From Streptomyces rugosispiralis (GTDB lineage: Bacteria; Actinomycetota; Actinomycetes; Streptomycetales; Streptomycetaceae), in contig NZ_JANIAA010000038.1 of assembly GCF_024505145.1 (NCBI RefSeq), forward strand, positions 1 through 64,000: a DNA stretch of 64,000 nt, read 5' to 3'. Under the pieces are notes generated by a model, which saw nothing but the letters and a program-made list of their open reading frames with translations, ran no database searches and had not been told where the DNA came from. This document shows, piece by piece, positions 40,938-50,544 of this stretch; the first letter of the stretch is position 1, and each line of letters starts with the position of its first letter. The position numbers and the translations under genes were made by a program.

Positions 40938-42146
40938 ATGGTTCCACGCGTCCCGAGTCCCCGCCGGCCGCGACTGCCCAGTGGCCGTGCCGCGGACGCC
41001 GCGCTGGCCGCTGTGGTCCTGGTCCTGGTGGCGGTGGGCAGCCTGCGCTCGCTGATCGGCGAGCGGCAGGAGTCCTGGGAGACCACCGCGCTCGCCTGGG
41101 CCCTGCTCGTCGCCGCCTGCGCCGCCCTCTACGCCTGTCGGCGCCACCCTGTGCCGACCGCTACCTTCGTACTGGCCGCCACCATCGCGTACTACCTGGT
41201 CAGCGCCTACGACGGCCCCCTCTTGGTGGCCTTCGTCGTCGCCCTGTACACGGTCGCGGCCGAGGGCAGACTGCGGATGGCCATCCTCCTGGCGGCGCTC
41301 GGCCTGCTGCTCACCGGGGCGGGCACGCTACTCGGCAACCACGACGTCAACGGTGTCGCCCTGTTCATGATGACCGGCTGGCTGGTGGGCGTGGTCGCCC
41401 TCGGCTGGGTGCGCGAAAACCGGCTGGCCCTCGCCCGGGAGGCGGAGCAGCGGGCGGCGAGCGAGGAACGTCTGCGCATCGCGCGGGAGTTGCACGACGT
41501 CGTCGGCCACCACATCTCGCTCATCAACGTCCAGTCCGCCGCCGCCCTGCGTCGGCTGCGCAAAGATCCCGAAGGTGGCCCGGAGCGGGCGGAGGAGGCG
41601 CTTGGCGCCATCAAGGATGCCAGCCGGGAGGCGCTGCGCGAGTTGCGGACGACCCTGGGCGTACTTCGGCAGGTTGACGAGTCGGCGCCCACCGCGCCCG
41701 TGGCCGGGCTCGACCGACTCGGCGACCTGGCGGCGGCGGCCCGACGGACCGGTCTCGACGTCCGGGTAAGCACGGACGGCGAGCGGCGCCGACTACCCGC
41801 CGAGGTGGACCTGGCCGCGTACCGCATCGTCCAGGAGTCGCTGACCAACGTCACCCGCCACGCCCAGGCCACCGCGGTGACCGTCCGCACCGAGCACGGG
41901 CCACGACACCTCACGGTCGAGGTCACCGACAACGGCCGCGGGCCCATCCCCCTGGGCGGCGGGTCCGGCAGCGGCATCACCGGGATGCGCGAGCGGGCCC
42001 GCGCCTTGGGCGGCGAACTGACCACGGGGCCCACCCTGAACGGCGGCTTCACGGTCCGGGCGACGCTGCCGTGTCCGGCGGCCCCACTCGCCCACCTGCC
42101 AGGACCAGGATCCGCCATGGCGAACGGAGAACCCCCTCGACCATGA
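40938..42146 (+). CDS. NarL-type sensor histidine kinase
   Basis: The 402-residue protein starts at ATG 40938. The N-terminal 150 residues hold five to six membrane segments with little extracytoplasmic loop, as in cell-envelope stress sensors. The HisKA_3 box is ERLRIARELHDVVGHHISLI (His phosphorylated), the N box is YRIVQESLTNVTRHAQATAV, and the G box is GSGSGITGMRERARALGGEL. It overlaps the response-regulator gene by 4 bp (ATGA). Confidence 0.93.
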   Translation: MVPRVPSPRRPRLPSGRAADAALAAVVLVLVAVGSLRSLIGERQESWETTALAWALLVAACAALYACRRHPVPTATFVLAATIAYYLVSAYDGPLLVAFVVALYTVAAEGRLRMAILLAALGLLLTGAGTLLGNHDVNGVALFMMTGWLVGVVALGWVRENRLALAREAEQRAASEERLRIARELHDVVGHHISLINVQSAAALRRLRKDPEGGPERAEEALGAIKDASREALRELRTTLGVLRQVDESAPTAPVAGLDRLGDLAAAARRTGLDVRVSTDGERRRLPAEVDLAAYRIVQESLTNVTRHAQATAVTVRTEHGPRHLTVEVTDNGRGPIPLGGGSGSGITGMRERARALGGELTTGPTLNGGFTVRATLPCPAAPLAHLPGPGSAMANGEPPRP

Positions 42147-42820
42147 CAACCAAGATCAGAATCGTGCTGGCGGACGACCAACGCCTGGTGCGCGCCGGAT
42201 TCCGGTCGATCCTGGAGGACGAGGACGACTTCGAGGTCGTCGGTGAGGCAGGCGACGGCGCCGAGGCCCTGGCCGCCTGCCGCGCCCAGCGCCCCGATGT
42301 CGTCCTGCTGGACATCCGTATGCCGGGCGTCGATGGCCTCCAGGCGGCCCGGGACATCGCCGCCGACGCGCGCCTGAACGACGTACGCGTGGTCATTCTG
42401 ACCACGTTCGACCTCGACGACTACGTGTACGGCGCGCTGCGCGCCGGCGCCACCGGCTTCCTGCTCAAGGACACCGAGCCGGAGGAGCTGGTGCACGCCA
42501 TCCGGGTCGCGGCCCGCGGCGACGCGCTGATCAGCCCCTCAGTCACGCGCCGTCTGATCGCCGAGTTCGCCGGCCGGGTGCGCGCCCCCGAGCCCGGCCC
42601 CCGGCTGAACGCCCTCACCGACCGCGAGCGCGAGGTCATGCGCCTGGTCGCCGCCGGTCTGGCCAACGACGAGATCGCCGCCCGCCTCGTACTGAGCCCT
42701 GCCACCGTCAAGACCCACGTCAGCCGCATCATGACCAAGCTGGACGTGCGCGACCGCTCACAACTGGTCGTGCTGGCCTACGAGTCCGGGATGGTGACCC
42801 CGGGCTGGCTGGCGGGGTGA
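42143..42820 (+). CDS. NarL/LuxR-family response regulator
   Basis: The start is ATG 42143, overlapping the kinase stop. The 225-residue protein has a receiver domain with IVLADDQRLVRAGFRSILED and the phospho-acceptor Asp in DVVLLDIRMPGVDG, and Thr/Lys in VVILTTFD and FLLKDTEPEEL. The C-terminal LuxR HTH is LTDREREVMRLVAAGLANDE and IAARLVLSPATVKTHVSRIM. It probably activates the MMPL transporter gene 142 bp downstream. Confidence 0.95.
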   Translation: MTTKIRIVLADDQRLVRAGFRSILEDEDDFEVVGEAGDGAEALAACRAQRPDVVLLDIRMPGVDGLQAARDIAADARLNDVRVVILTTFDLDDYVYGALRAGATGFLLKDTEPEELVHAIRVAARGDALISPSVTRRLIAEFAGRVRAPEPGPRLNALTDREREVMRLVAAGLANDEIAARLVLSPATVKTHVSRIMTKLDVRDRSQLVVLAYESGMVTPGWLAG

Positions 42821-42962
42821 GCCTGGCTGGCTGACGGGGTGAGCCGCGGACCTGCCACCGGATAACGCGGCGGGCGTACGGCGTCACGGCCCGCGCAACC
42901 CACGGGGTACGGCAGATACCCACCCGGGGCCGACGCCCCGCGCCGCGTCGGGTCCGGATGCT

Positions 42963-45128
42963 GTGGACATGCACCCACATCATCTCTCTCCGCCGCCCGT
43001 GGCCGGCCCCGGTGTCTTCAGCCGGCTCGCCGGCTGGTCCCGGCGCCGGCGCTGGGGCGCCCTGCTGCTCTGGCTGGCCGTGGTCACCGTCATCACCGTC
43101 GGCTCCCAGGCCGCGGGCAGCGCCTACCGCAACGACTTCACCGTCCCCGGCACCGGCTCCCAGTCCGCCGCCGACCTGCTGGAACGGCACGGTTCCCGGC
43201 AGGCGGGCGACAGTGTGCAGATCGTCCTCAAGGACCCCGCCGGGTTGACCGGCGACCGCGCGGCAGTGGAAGGGACCCTCGAAACGGTGAGCGGTCTCCC
43301 TTCCGTCGCCGAGGTCCGCAGTCCGTACGCCGACCCGTCCGCCGTCTCCGAGGACGGCACCATCGGCTACGCGACCGTCGTTCTGGACGCCAGGGTCGAG
43401 GAGGTCCCGAAGGAGGACATCACCCGGATCATCGACACCGCGCGGTCGGCGGCCGGCGGCGGACTGACGGTCGAACTCGGCGGTGAGACGGTGCGCGGCG
43501 CCGAGGAGGGCGGCGGCGGGGCAGCCGAGGGCACGGGCATGCTCGCCGCCCTGGTGATCCTCGTCCTGCTCTTCGGGTCGGTCATGGCCGCCGCGCTGCC
43601 CTTGGTCACAGCGCTGTTCGCGGTCGGCGGCGCGGTCGGCCTGATCGCCCTCGCCTCGCACGTCTTCACCGTCGCCGACTTCACCCCGCCGATCATGATG
43701 CTGGTCGGCCTTGGCGTGGGTGTCGACTACGCGCTCCTGATCTTCCACCGCTACCGCCACGAACTCGTCCGCGGCACGGACCTCGACACGGCCGCCCGCA
43801 CTGCCCTGGACGCCGCGGGCCGTACGGTCTTCTTCGCCGGCTGCACCGTCATCATCGCCCTGCTGGGCCTGGTCGCCCTGGGCCTCGGCGCCCTCCAGGG
43901 CGTGGCACTGGCCGTCGCGCTGACCGTCCTGGTCACGATGGCCGCCTCGCTGACCTTGCTGCCCGCGCTGCTTGCCCTGTTCGGCGCCCGTATCCAGCGG
44001 CACGTCCTGAAGCAGGCGGCGAAGGCGGAGGCCCGGGGCACGGAGGAGGGTCACCGCTGGCGTCGCCTCGCCACCGCCGTACAACGCCGTCCACTGCCCG
44101 CCCTGCTGGCGGCCGTCGTGGTCCTGCTCGCCCTGTCGGCGCCGGCCGCCGGGATGCGCCTGGGCTTCGCCGACGCGGGCAACGACCCGGCGACGTCGAC
44201 CAGCCGCAAGGCCTACGACCTGCTGGCCGAGGGCTTCGGCCCCGGATTCAACGGCCCCTTGGTGGCCGTGTCCCAGGGTAATGAGGAGGCGGCGACGGCA
44301 TTGCGCAGGACGCTCACCAACACCCCGGGCATCGCGGCGACGACCCCGCCGCTCGCCTCCTCCGACGGCGCGGTCTCGACGGTTATCGCCTTCCCCTCGA
44401 CCGCGCCCCAGGCCGAGCCCACCGCCGACCTGGTCCACACCTTGCGCGACGACGTGCTGCCCGGCCTGGCCGACCGCACCGGCGCCACCTATCTGATCGG
44501 CGGTCCGACGGCCACGGCACAGGACTTCGCCGACTCGGTCGCCTCCCACATCCCGCTCTTCGTGACGATCGTCGTGGGCCTCTCCTCGCTCCTGCTCCTC
44601 GTCGTCTTCCGCTCGCTCTGGATCCCGGTCAAGGCGGCGATCCTCAACCTCCTCTCCATCTCGGCGGCGCTCGGCGTGATCACACTGGTCTTCCAGCACG
44701 GCTGGTTCGGCGTTCAGCCCGGCCCGGTGGAGGCCTTCATCCCGGTCATGATCTTCGCGATCGTCTTCGGGCTCTCCATGGACTACGAGGTCTTCCTGGT
44801 CTCCCGCATCCACGAGGAGTGGGAACGAACCAGTGACCCCGCACTCGCCGTCCGCGAGGGCCTGGCCGCCACCGGCCGGGTCATCACGGCCGCCGCGGCC
44901 ATCATGATCGTCGTCTTCGCGGCCTTCGTCCTCAGCCCGAGCCGCATGCTCCAACAGTTCGGCCTCGGCCTCGCCACGGCGATCCTCCTGGACGCCGCCG
45001 TAATCCGCTGCCTCGTCGTCCCGGCCGTCATGCACCTCCTGGGCCGCCACGCCTGGTGGCTCCCGGGCCCCTTGGCCCGGGGGCTACCAAGGGTGACGCT
45101 GGAGGCCAGGCCGCCCGAGCGCGCCTAG
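42963..45128 (+). CDS. MMPL/RND-superfamily membrane transporter
   Basis: The start is GTG 42963 (ATG 42969 is the alternative). The 721-residue protein has two similar halves, each with one membrane helix, an extracytoplasmic porter loop (about 45-185 and 385-520) and five more helices. Conserved stretches are MLVGLGVGVDYALLIFHRYR and MIFAIVFGLSMDYEVFLVSR, with the Asp residues used for proton coupling. The family exports lipids, siderophores and drugs. Placed after a NarL-type two-component system, it is a likely stress-induced exporter. Confidence 0.93.
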   Translation: MDMHPHHLSPPPVAGPGVFSRLAGWSRRRRWGALLLWLAVVTVITVGSQAAGSAYRNDFTVPGTGSQSAADLLERHGSRQAGDSVQIVLKDPAGLTGDRAAVEGTLETVSGLPSVAEVRSPYADPSAVSEDGTIGYATVVLDARVEEVPKEDITRIIDTARSAAGGGLTVELGGETVRGAEEGGGGAAEGTGMLAALVILVLLFGSVMAAALPLVTALFAVGGAVGLIALASHVFTVADFTPPIMMLVGLGVGVDYALLIFHRYRHELVRGTDLDTAARTALDAAGRTVFFAGCTVIIALLGLVALGLGALQGVALAVALTVLVTMAASLTLLPALLALFGARIQRHVLKQAAKAEARGTEEGHRWRRLATAVQRRPLPALLAAVVVLLALSAPAAGMRLGFADAGNDPATSTSRKAYDLLAEGFGPGFNGPLVAVSQGNEEAATALRRTLTNTPGIAATTPPLASSDGAVSTVIAFPSTAPQAEPTADLVHTLRDDVLPGLADRTGATYLIGGPTATAQDFADSVASHIPLFVTIVVGLSSLLLLVVFRSLWIPVKAAILNLLSISAALGVITLVFQHGWFGVQPGPVEAFIPVMIFAIVFGLSMDYEVFLVSRIHEEWERTSDPALAVREGLAATGRVITAAAAIMIVVFAAFVLSPSRMLQQFGLGLATAILLDAAVIRCLVVPAVMHLLGRHAWWLPGPLARGLPRVTLEARPPERA

Positions 45129-45237
45129 TTCCGCATCAGCCAACGTTCGCCTTGCCCCAAGCGCGGCCTGTCATGGGCCGGATGGGTTTGTGGGATTTGC
45201 GATGGACGGACCAGGGCCTCGGCCAGCCGGGCTGAAG

Positions 45238-45640
45238 CCGCCGCCACTGCTCGCTCTCTTGGTCGCTTCGGTGAGCGTGCTCTCCCACAAGGGCTACGGC
45301 TGAAGATCGCGGAGGTGACGTTCACCAGCGCGGACCGGGTCCGGGACGTGCCCCTTCACGCTCCCGGAGCGTCGCGAGATCAAGAAGATCGCCAAGTCCA
45401 AGCCGAAGGACACCTTTGGGACCGCTGAGGCAGTTCACCATCGCCAACTCAAACCACCTCAACCACACGGTGCAGACCCGGGCGCTGCACGCCTATCCGC
45501 GGTGGCGGGCGGTGGCGCAGCGCCAACGCCCGCCACCGCGACATCCTGGCCGCCGAACGCAAGGAACAGGCCCGCGTCCGCAGCGAGAAGGGCATCCGCC
45601 GAGGAGGACGCCCCCCTCAAAGTCGCCGCCTGACCGAATC
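45238..45640 (+). pseudogene. IS630-family transposase fragments
   Basis: The frame from 45238 reads ARSLGRFGERALPQGLRLKI and AEVTFTSADRVRDV, the N-terminal HTH region of one IS630 subgroup, then FTLPERREIKKIAKSKPKD. From about 45415 it becomes GPLRQFTIANSNHLNHTVQT and RALHAYPRWR, the C-terminal end of another IS630 subgroup. The catalytic middle is missing. It is a fused scar of one or two insertions, following the MMPL gene by about 110 bp. Confidence 0.7.
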
Positions 45641-45797
45641 CGGTGAACCTACGCGGTCACAGCACACTAGCGAGCCCAGGGCGGTGTGATGGTGTTGCCG
45701 TCGGCCAGTTTGGCGGTGAGCCCAACACGTGTGGTGACCCACATATGAGCGGGCTGGCCGGTCGTGTTGGCGACCGCCGCATGCACCAGCCTCCATT

Positions 45798-45816
45798 TAG
45801 ACAAGCTACTTGTCTA
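45798..45816. promoter_or_regulatory. Palindromic operator TAGACAAG-N3-CTTGTCTA
   Basis: The 8-3-8 inverted repeat is perfect and ends 15 bp before the likely start of the MarR-type gene. MarR dimers bind palindromes of this size, and AT-rich sites stand out in this GC-rich DNA. The overlap with the presumed promoter suggests autorepression. Confidence 0.75.
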
Positions 45817-45831
45817 GATAGCGGACAGCTG

Positions 45832-46218
45832 GTGCAGGAAATCCACACCAGCGTGTCCCAGCAGGGATTCGAGGACCTACGACCTGCACACGGCTTCGCC
45901 TTCGCCCGCGTCTCGGCGGGCGGCGCCACCACGGCTGACCTGGCCGAGCACCTGGGGGTGACCAAGCAGGCCGCTGCCCAGTTGGTCGAGGAGCTGGTCC
46001 GAAAGGGGTACGTGGAGCGGCGTCCGCACCCGCACGATGCCCGCGCCCGCCTCCTCGGGCTGACCGAGACCGGCTGGGCCGCCACGCGCGCCGCCGACCA
46101 GGCGGCCCGGGCTGCCGTCGCACCGTGGCGAGAAGTACTGGGCGAGGCGCGCTTCAGCGAACTCGTCGCCGACCTGACACTACTTGCACCGCCGGGACCG
46201 ATCCGCCCCGCCTGGTGA
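45832..46218 (+). CDS. MarR-family regulator
   Basis: An in-frame GTG at 45832 (VQEIHTSVSQQGFEDLRPAH) gives 128 residues. A longer frame upstream would run through the palindrome and has no family homology. The winged helix is ATTADLAEHLGVTKQAAAQL, then VEELVRKGYVERRPHPHDAR and ARLLGLTETGWA. The usual first 20-25 residues (dimerisation helix) are short, so the gene may have been remodelled at its 5' end by the adjacent IS630 scar. The target is unknown apart from its own operator. Confidence 0.82.
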   Translation: MQEIHTSVSQQGFEDLRPAHGFAFARVSAGGATTADLAEHLGVTKQAAAQLVEELVRKGYVERRPHPHDARARLLGLTETGWAATRAADQAARAAVAPWREVLGEARFSELVADLTLLAPPGPIRPAW

Positions 46219-46576
46219 GCCGACGTCCCACCGCCCTGGAGGCCGCCGACCGTGAACGAATCGTCCGGCAGGGCAACCGGCCAAGTGGAACCTCTGCGCG
46301 GAACTCACTGCCTTGTGCCCTGTCGTCGAGAGTCGAGAGGTGGCTTTCACGCTGCGTACCGGCTCTTGGGGCGCCTGCGGTGCCAGGCCGGCGGCGCCCC
46401 CCGGCGTGACCGGGAAGACACAGCTCCAGCGCCGGCGCGACCTCAGCGACGACAGCACGGCCGGCCAGAACCGGTCCGCGGGCTCGTAGCGGACCGGACC
46501 GGCGAGTCGCCGTCGTGACTTTACGAGCCGCACAGGACCGGGCCGCGTACCCGCCGAGGCCGAGAGCGGCACTCGG
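46219..46576. other. Intergenic region without a supported gene
   Basis: It lies between the convergent MarR and binding-protein genes. Short frames on both strands lack domains or ribosome-binding sites. Confidence 0.4.
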
Positions 46577-48196
46577 TCAGGGCACGCGGCTGGGAATCAC
46601 GCAGTTCTTCGGCTGGGCCTGGCCGGTGGGCCAGCCCAGGCCGACGAACTTCAGCCTGCCGAGGCCTTTTTGGCCCGGATCCAGCTGGACCACCGCGATC
46701 GGTTTGTCGTACGGGTTCCCGCTGCTGGTCAGGCAGATCAGGCCGCTCGTACCCCGCACCCGGTGCCGGGACTGGAGCAGTGGCCATTGCCCGCCGACGT
46801 CCTCCCGGCTGGGCACCGCCTCGGCGCTGCCCTCCTGCGCCTGGTGCAGCGCCTTTCCGATGGTGATGAGACCGTCGTATACCAGCATCGTCCGGGAGTC
46901 CTCCAGATTCGGGGTCGCCCCGAGTTCGATGCCCTCGCCGCGCGTCGTCTCGATGCGCTTCTTCAGGATCTCCAGGGCCGTCTCGGGCTCGGTGAGGTAC
47001 TGGGGGAGGTCATTCTTGGTGGGTTCGCGGTCGTGGTGGTCGTGCCACTGCTTCTTCCAGTCGGCCAGCTCGGTGCTCCAGGCGTCCGGGTGCGCCGGGG
47101 CGGCGTACTGCACCGTCACCTTCGCCTTGCCGTCCTCGCCGCGCAGCTGTTGCCAGTCCTTCTCCGTCATGTCCTGCCGCAGCGAGGCCGCGTCGGAGCC
47201 ACTGATGATCGTGTAGTGCCGGTTTCGGCAGTCCACCTGGGCCAGCTTGAGCGCGAGGAGCCGCAGGTGCAGCGTGCGGCCCGCGAAGTAGATGATGTCG
47301 GCGCCGGAGTCACAGATGTTGTTGGCCGTCTGGGTGAACTGGTTGCCGGTCGAGCCCGGATCGTCGATGGCCGGGGATTCGAAGGGCATCGCGGCGGGAC
47401 CGGGCGGGCCCTTCTCCTCGATGCCACTGAACGCCTTCGCCAGCGACTCGTTGTAGCCGTCGCTGCGCTTGTCGTAGACCAGCACCGTCCTCCGGTTCTC
47501 CCGGCCCCGTTCGCCGTTGAAGTTGGCCAGGGCCTGGGCCGCGTCATGGTTGGTGGTGATCAACCGGGCCAGGCCGGGGAACCGCGCCTTCCCCGTCCCG
47601 TCCGTCCGGTCCTCGTTCGCGATCTCGTCCCCGCTGATCCGCGAGGCGAGGACCGGGACCTTGTGCTTCGTCAGCCGCTCGACCGCTTCTTGTGTCTCAT
47701 CGAGGCTGAGGTTGAAGCCCGTGACCGCGCGCAGCCGGTCCTTGGGCGAGTCGGCCATCCGCAGCAGGATGTCCACGACCTTCTTCTGCTGCTTGTACGC
47801 CTGTCCGGGGTTGGCCAGCACCAGCCGGATCTTCGGTGGCTCTCCCTCGCCCTCGTTGGCCTGCCGCTGCCCCAGATACGCGCCCTGGAGGTCGCTGCGC
47901 ATCTGCCGGCGCAGCGCGGGCTTGTCCGACTGGAGCGGCAGCATCAACGCCACCGTGACATGCGGCCGGCCGTCGATCTTCTTGTTCTCCTGTGCGATGG
48001 CCCGGGACACCTCTCGGATCTCCGGTGTGCCGAAATCGTAGCCGGTGCCGCTGACGCCGATGCACTCGCCGCCGGTCCGCTCGACCCCGTCGGCACAGGT
48101 GTCCGTCTTCTGGATGAGGGACCAGACGTAGCAGGAAAGCGCCACGGCCGCCCCCACGGCCAGCAGCGCGTAAAGGAACTTCTTCCACCTGGGCAT
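46577..48196 (-). CDS. Membrane-anchored periplasmic-binding-protein-fold protein
   Basis: The start at ATG 48196 follows AAGGAGGTAACGGGG, which overlaps the end of the NTPase gene. The 539-residue protein has one N-terminal membrane helix (FLYALLAVGAAVALSCYVWS, residues 7-26) and no lipobox, so it is a signal-anchored extracytoplasmic protein. The rest resembles type I periplasmic binding proteins (Leu/Ile/Val or ANF-receptor fold): VTVALMLPLQSDKP, RLVLANPGQAYKQQKKVVDI, VPVLASRISGDEIAN, TVLVYDKRSDGYNESLAKAF, ADIIYFAGRTLHLRLLAL and SRTMLVYDGLITIGKALHQA. Two close Cys pairs could form disulfides. No permease is encoded nearby, so it is more likely a receptor or sensor than part of an importer. 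Confidence 0.8.
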   Translation of the reverse strand: MPRWKKFLYALLAVGAAVALSCYVWSLIQKTDTCADGVERTGGECIGVSGTGYDFGTPEIREVSRAIAQENKKIDGRPHVTVALMLPLQSDKPALRRQMRSDLQGAYLGQRQANEGEGEPPKIRLVLANPGQAYKQQKKVVDILLRMADSPKDRLRAVTGFNLSLDETQEAVERLTKHKVPVLASRISGDEIANEDRTDGTGKARFPGLARLITTNHDAAQALANFNGERGRENRRTVLVYDKRSDGYNESLAKAFSGIEEKGPPGPAAMPFESPAIDDPGSTGNQFTQTANNICDSGADIIYFAGRTLHLRLLALKLAQVDCRNRHYTIISGSDAASLRQDMTEKDWQQLRGEDGKAKVTVQYAAPAHPDAWSTELADWKKQWHDHHDREPTKNDLPQYLTEPETALEILKKRIETTRGEGIELGATPNLEDSRTMLVYDGLITIGKALHQAQEGSAEAVPSREDVGGQWPLLQSRHRVRGTSGLICLTSSGNPYDKPIAVVQLDPGQKGLGRLKFVGLGWPTGQAQPKNCVIPSRVP

Positions 48197-48201
48197 CCCC
48201 G

Positions 48202-50370
48202 TTACCTCCTTCGACCCAGTTGCTCGGTACAGGCGCAGCGCAGCAACGGCTGCTCGTTCGCCGCCAGATCGCTCCAGTGGGTGGCCACCTTGCCGAGCTG
48301 TCCCGCCCCCTCGAACTCCATGATCGAGAGAAGGTCCAGCAGCTTGGACAGGGTGCGGGCGGTCTCCTGCCCGGTCGGCCTGGTCCGTTCCTCACACAGC
48401 CATACCGCGTGCAGCAGCTGGTCGACGGTGCGGCGCAGCGCCGGTCCCTCCGCCACCACCAGGCCCTGGGCTCGCTCCCGCCGGGCGTCCGCGCCGCCCG
48501 GATACGGCGCCTGGGCGATTTCCAGTAGCTCCGCGCACCACTCCCGGGGGCGTCCCGGCAGCGTGTCGGCGAGATGGCCGACCACGTCGCCCGCACCGCC
48601 GGACACCAGATGGTGGTTCATATGGTGTGCGATGACCGAACCGAACGCCTCTTCGCCCGGTGGCCCCTCGTCCGCCGTCCGCCCCGCGTAGTGGTCCCGC
48701 AGGAAGTGATGGTCGGCGTACCAGGCGGCGCCGCCGGGGCGCAGCCCGTACAGCCGGTGCACCAGCATCTGGCGCAGCCCGAAGTCCCCGATGAAGTGCC
48801 GTCCGCAGCTGGGCCAGCCGGTGTCGGTGAGCAGCGTCGACACATGGTGCGCGGTCAACGGGTTCACGTGGCCCGACTGATGATGACGTAACAGGACGTC
48901 GGCGCATTCCTCGTCGTGCGCCACCGACAGATGGGTGAGCAGATCCAGCCACTCGCCGTGGTGCTCGGTCGGCAGCTTCACCGGCAGCTGGTCCATGATC
49001 AGCTCCTGGAGCAGCACGTCCACCACCGGCCGCTGGGGGGTGCCGTCACCTGGGAGCCGCAGCGGGGCCTCCAGAACGTCCCGGTCGTTGGCGTCCGCCG
49101 GCATCCGGAAGGCGGCCGCGGCGGCGGCCAGCCGGATCACCGTGTGCGGCCGGCCGCCGCTCAGTCGCGCCACGGCGGCGTCGATGCGGCGGCGGTTCTC
49201 GCCGCCCTCCGGCTCCACACGCATCTGCCTGCGCTCGGTCTCCTGGCGTAATTGGTCGCCGGTGAGGAGCGGCATCCGCAGCAGCAGCACCCCGTTGGCC
49301 AGCGGAGCCTGGTCCGCCGCTCCCTCCCCGTCGCGGGGCCAGGCGGGCGGGGCGCCGTCGGCGGGACGGAACTCGGCCGGGGGCACCACCTCCTCCGGCC
49401 GCAGACCGCCGTGCAGGAAGGCGCCGCCGTCCGCCCGACGAGCCGTGCCCACGATCACCACGCGGTCGCGCTGCCCGCCCCGGCGGTCGGTGAGCACGGC
49501 GCGCAGCAGCCGTTCCCCCAGCGGTGACTCGGCGTGGTCCAGCAGCAGTCCCGGGCGGCCCACCCGGCGCAGCCAGCCGGCCGTCGAGGCGTACGCCGCC
49601 TCGAGGTCCTCGCGCAGCGCCCGGAAGAGGAACCCCTCCGCCAACTCCCGTCCCTCGCCGTGGGCCTGGAAGTCGGCTGCGAGGTCCCTCAGCCCGTGCT
49701 GGGGGTTGCCGGCCGCGCCGGGATACCCCCCGTAGATCCGCTCCAGTTGCACTCTGCCCCGGGGCGCCAAGGACTGGAAGAGGGCCTCCACCAGCGCGTT
49801 GCTCACCGCCGCGGAGTACGGGTTGAGCGCTTGTCCGGCCAGGGTCGTCAGCAGGTTCTTGAGGGATCCGGAAATCACGCCCCGCCAGAAGTCACCTGTC
49901 CGCAGACCGGGCAGGGCCCGCTTCTGGGGCAGTTCCTCGTACCGTTCGACTTCCGTCGCGACCGCCGCGGGGCCGCCGTCCGCGGCACCGGTCGCGATCA
50001 TCGCGAGGCCCGCGAAGAGCCGGGGGAAGGCGAACGCGCCGCCCGTCCCCTGCCAGGTGCAGAGCCGCCGGGCGATCTCGACCAGAGCCTCGGTCGCATC
50101 CGAACGGGCGTCCGGCTCCGGCGCCGCGCGGTGTGCGTACACCGGCGAGCCGCAGTCCAGATAGACCACCGGCACCTTGGCCGCGAAGTGGTCCCGCACC
50201 GCGCGCAGCAGCCGTCCCTTGCCCATGCCGGGACCACCGGTGAGCAGCACCACGGGCAGCTCGGGGCCGTACAGCGGTTCCCGGCCGGCGCCCGACGGCG
50301 ACCGGCTCAGCAGACGAGCGAAGAAGCCCTCTTCGCTGAGCAGCTTCTCGAACCCCAGGTCTTCACACAC
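48202..50370 (-). CDS. STAND-like P-loop NTPase
   Basis: GTG 50370 is preferred because GGGGGAGGAG lies just upstream; ATG 50406 has no ribosome-binding site. The 722-residue protein has a Walker A-like loop LLTGGPGMGKGRLL (about 43-56) in which the usual Ser/Thr after Lys is Gly. A Walker B-like strand is GRPGLLLDHAES, followed by VVIVGTARRAD (sensor-1-like). The second half is helical and rich in Leu, His and Trp (LPLLTGDQLRQETERR, AHHVSTLLTDTGWP, HAVWLCEERTRPTG). This suits an STAND ATPase with a helical sensor or effector region. The next gene, 5 bp on, encodes the membrane-anchored binding-protein-fold protein, so the two form one operon and probably one signalling complex. Confidence 0.75.
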   Translation of the reverse strand: MCEDLGFEKLLSEEGFFARLLSRSPSGAGREPLYGPELPVVLLTGGPGMGKGRLLRAVRDHFAAKVPVVYLDCGSPVYAHRAAPEPDARSDATEALVEIARRLCTWQGTGGAFAFPRLFAGLAMIATGAADGGPAAVATEVERYEELPQKRALPGLRTGDFWRGVISGSLKNLLTTLAGQALNPYSAAVSNALVEALFQSLAPRGRVQLERIYGGYPGAAGNPQHGLRDLAADFQAHGEGRELAEGFLFRALREDLEAAYASTAGWLRRVGRPGLLLDHAESPLGERLLRAVLTDRRGGQRDRVVIVGTARRADGGAFLHGGLRPEEVVPPAEFRPADGAPPAWPRDGEGAADQAPLANGVLLLRMPLLTGDQLRQETERRQMRVEPEGGENRRRIDAAVARLSGGRPHTVIRLAAAAAAFRMPADANDRDVLEAPLRLPGDGTPQRPVVDVLLQELIMDQLPVKLPTEHHGEWLDLLTHLSVAHDEECADVLLRHHQSGHVNPLTAHHVSTLLTDTGWPSCGRHFIGDFGLRQMLVHRLYGLRPGGAAWYADHHFLRDHYAGRTADEGPPGEEAFGSVIAHHMNHHLVSGGAGDVVGHLADTLPGRPREWCAELLEIAQAPYPGGADARRERAQGLVVAEGPALRRTVDQLLHAVWLCEERTRPTGQETARTLSKLLDLLSIMEFEGAGQLGKVATHWSDLAANEQPLLRCACTEQLGRRR

Positions 50371-50544
50371 GAACTCCTCCCCCGTAGAGCGCGCTTCCCC
50401 ACCCATCGAGCGTTGGTGACGTTGGGTCAGGAAGTGCGTCAGGAAAGGTTAGTGGAGAACACGGCCGATTCTTGCGGACATTAATGAATATCAGGCCGGA
50501 AGTTGACAGATCCGTTATGACATGTTCCGGCTTACACCGCCATC

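Noticed and set aside
42729..45050. 773-codon minus-strand frame opposite the MMPL gene
   Set aside because: It lies wholly inside a well-supported gene and has the Gly/Asp/Arg-rich look of an antisense shadow.
46670..48691. 673-codon plus-strand frame across the binding-protein/NTPase operon
   Set aside because: It runs across the boundary of two minus-strand genes with coupled starts, and the translation is Arg/Val/Gly-rich noise.
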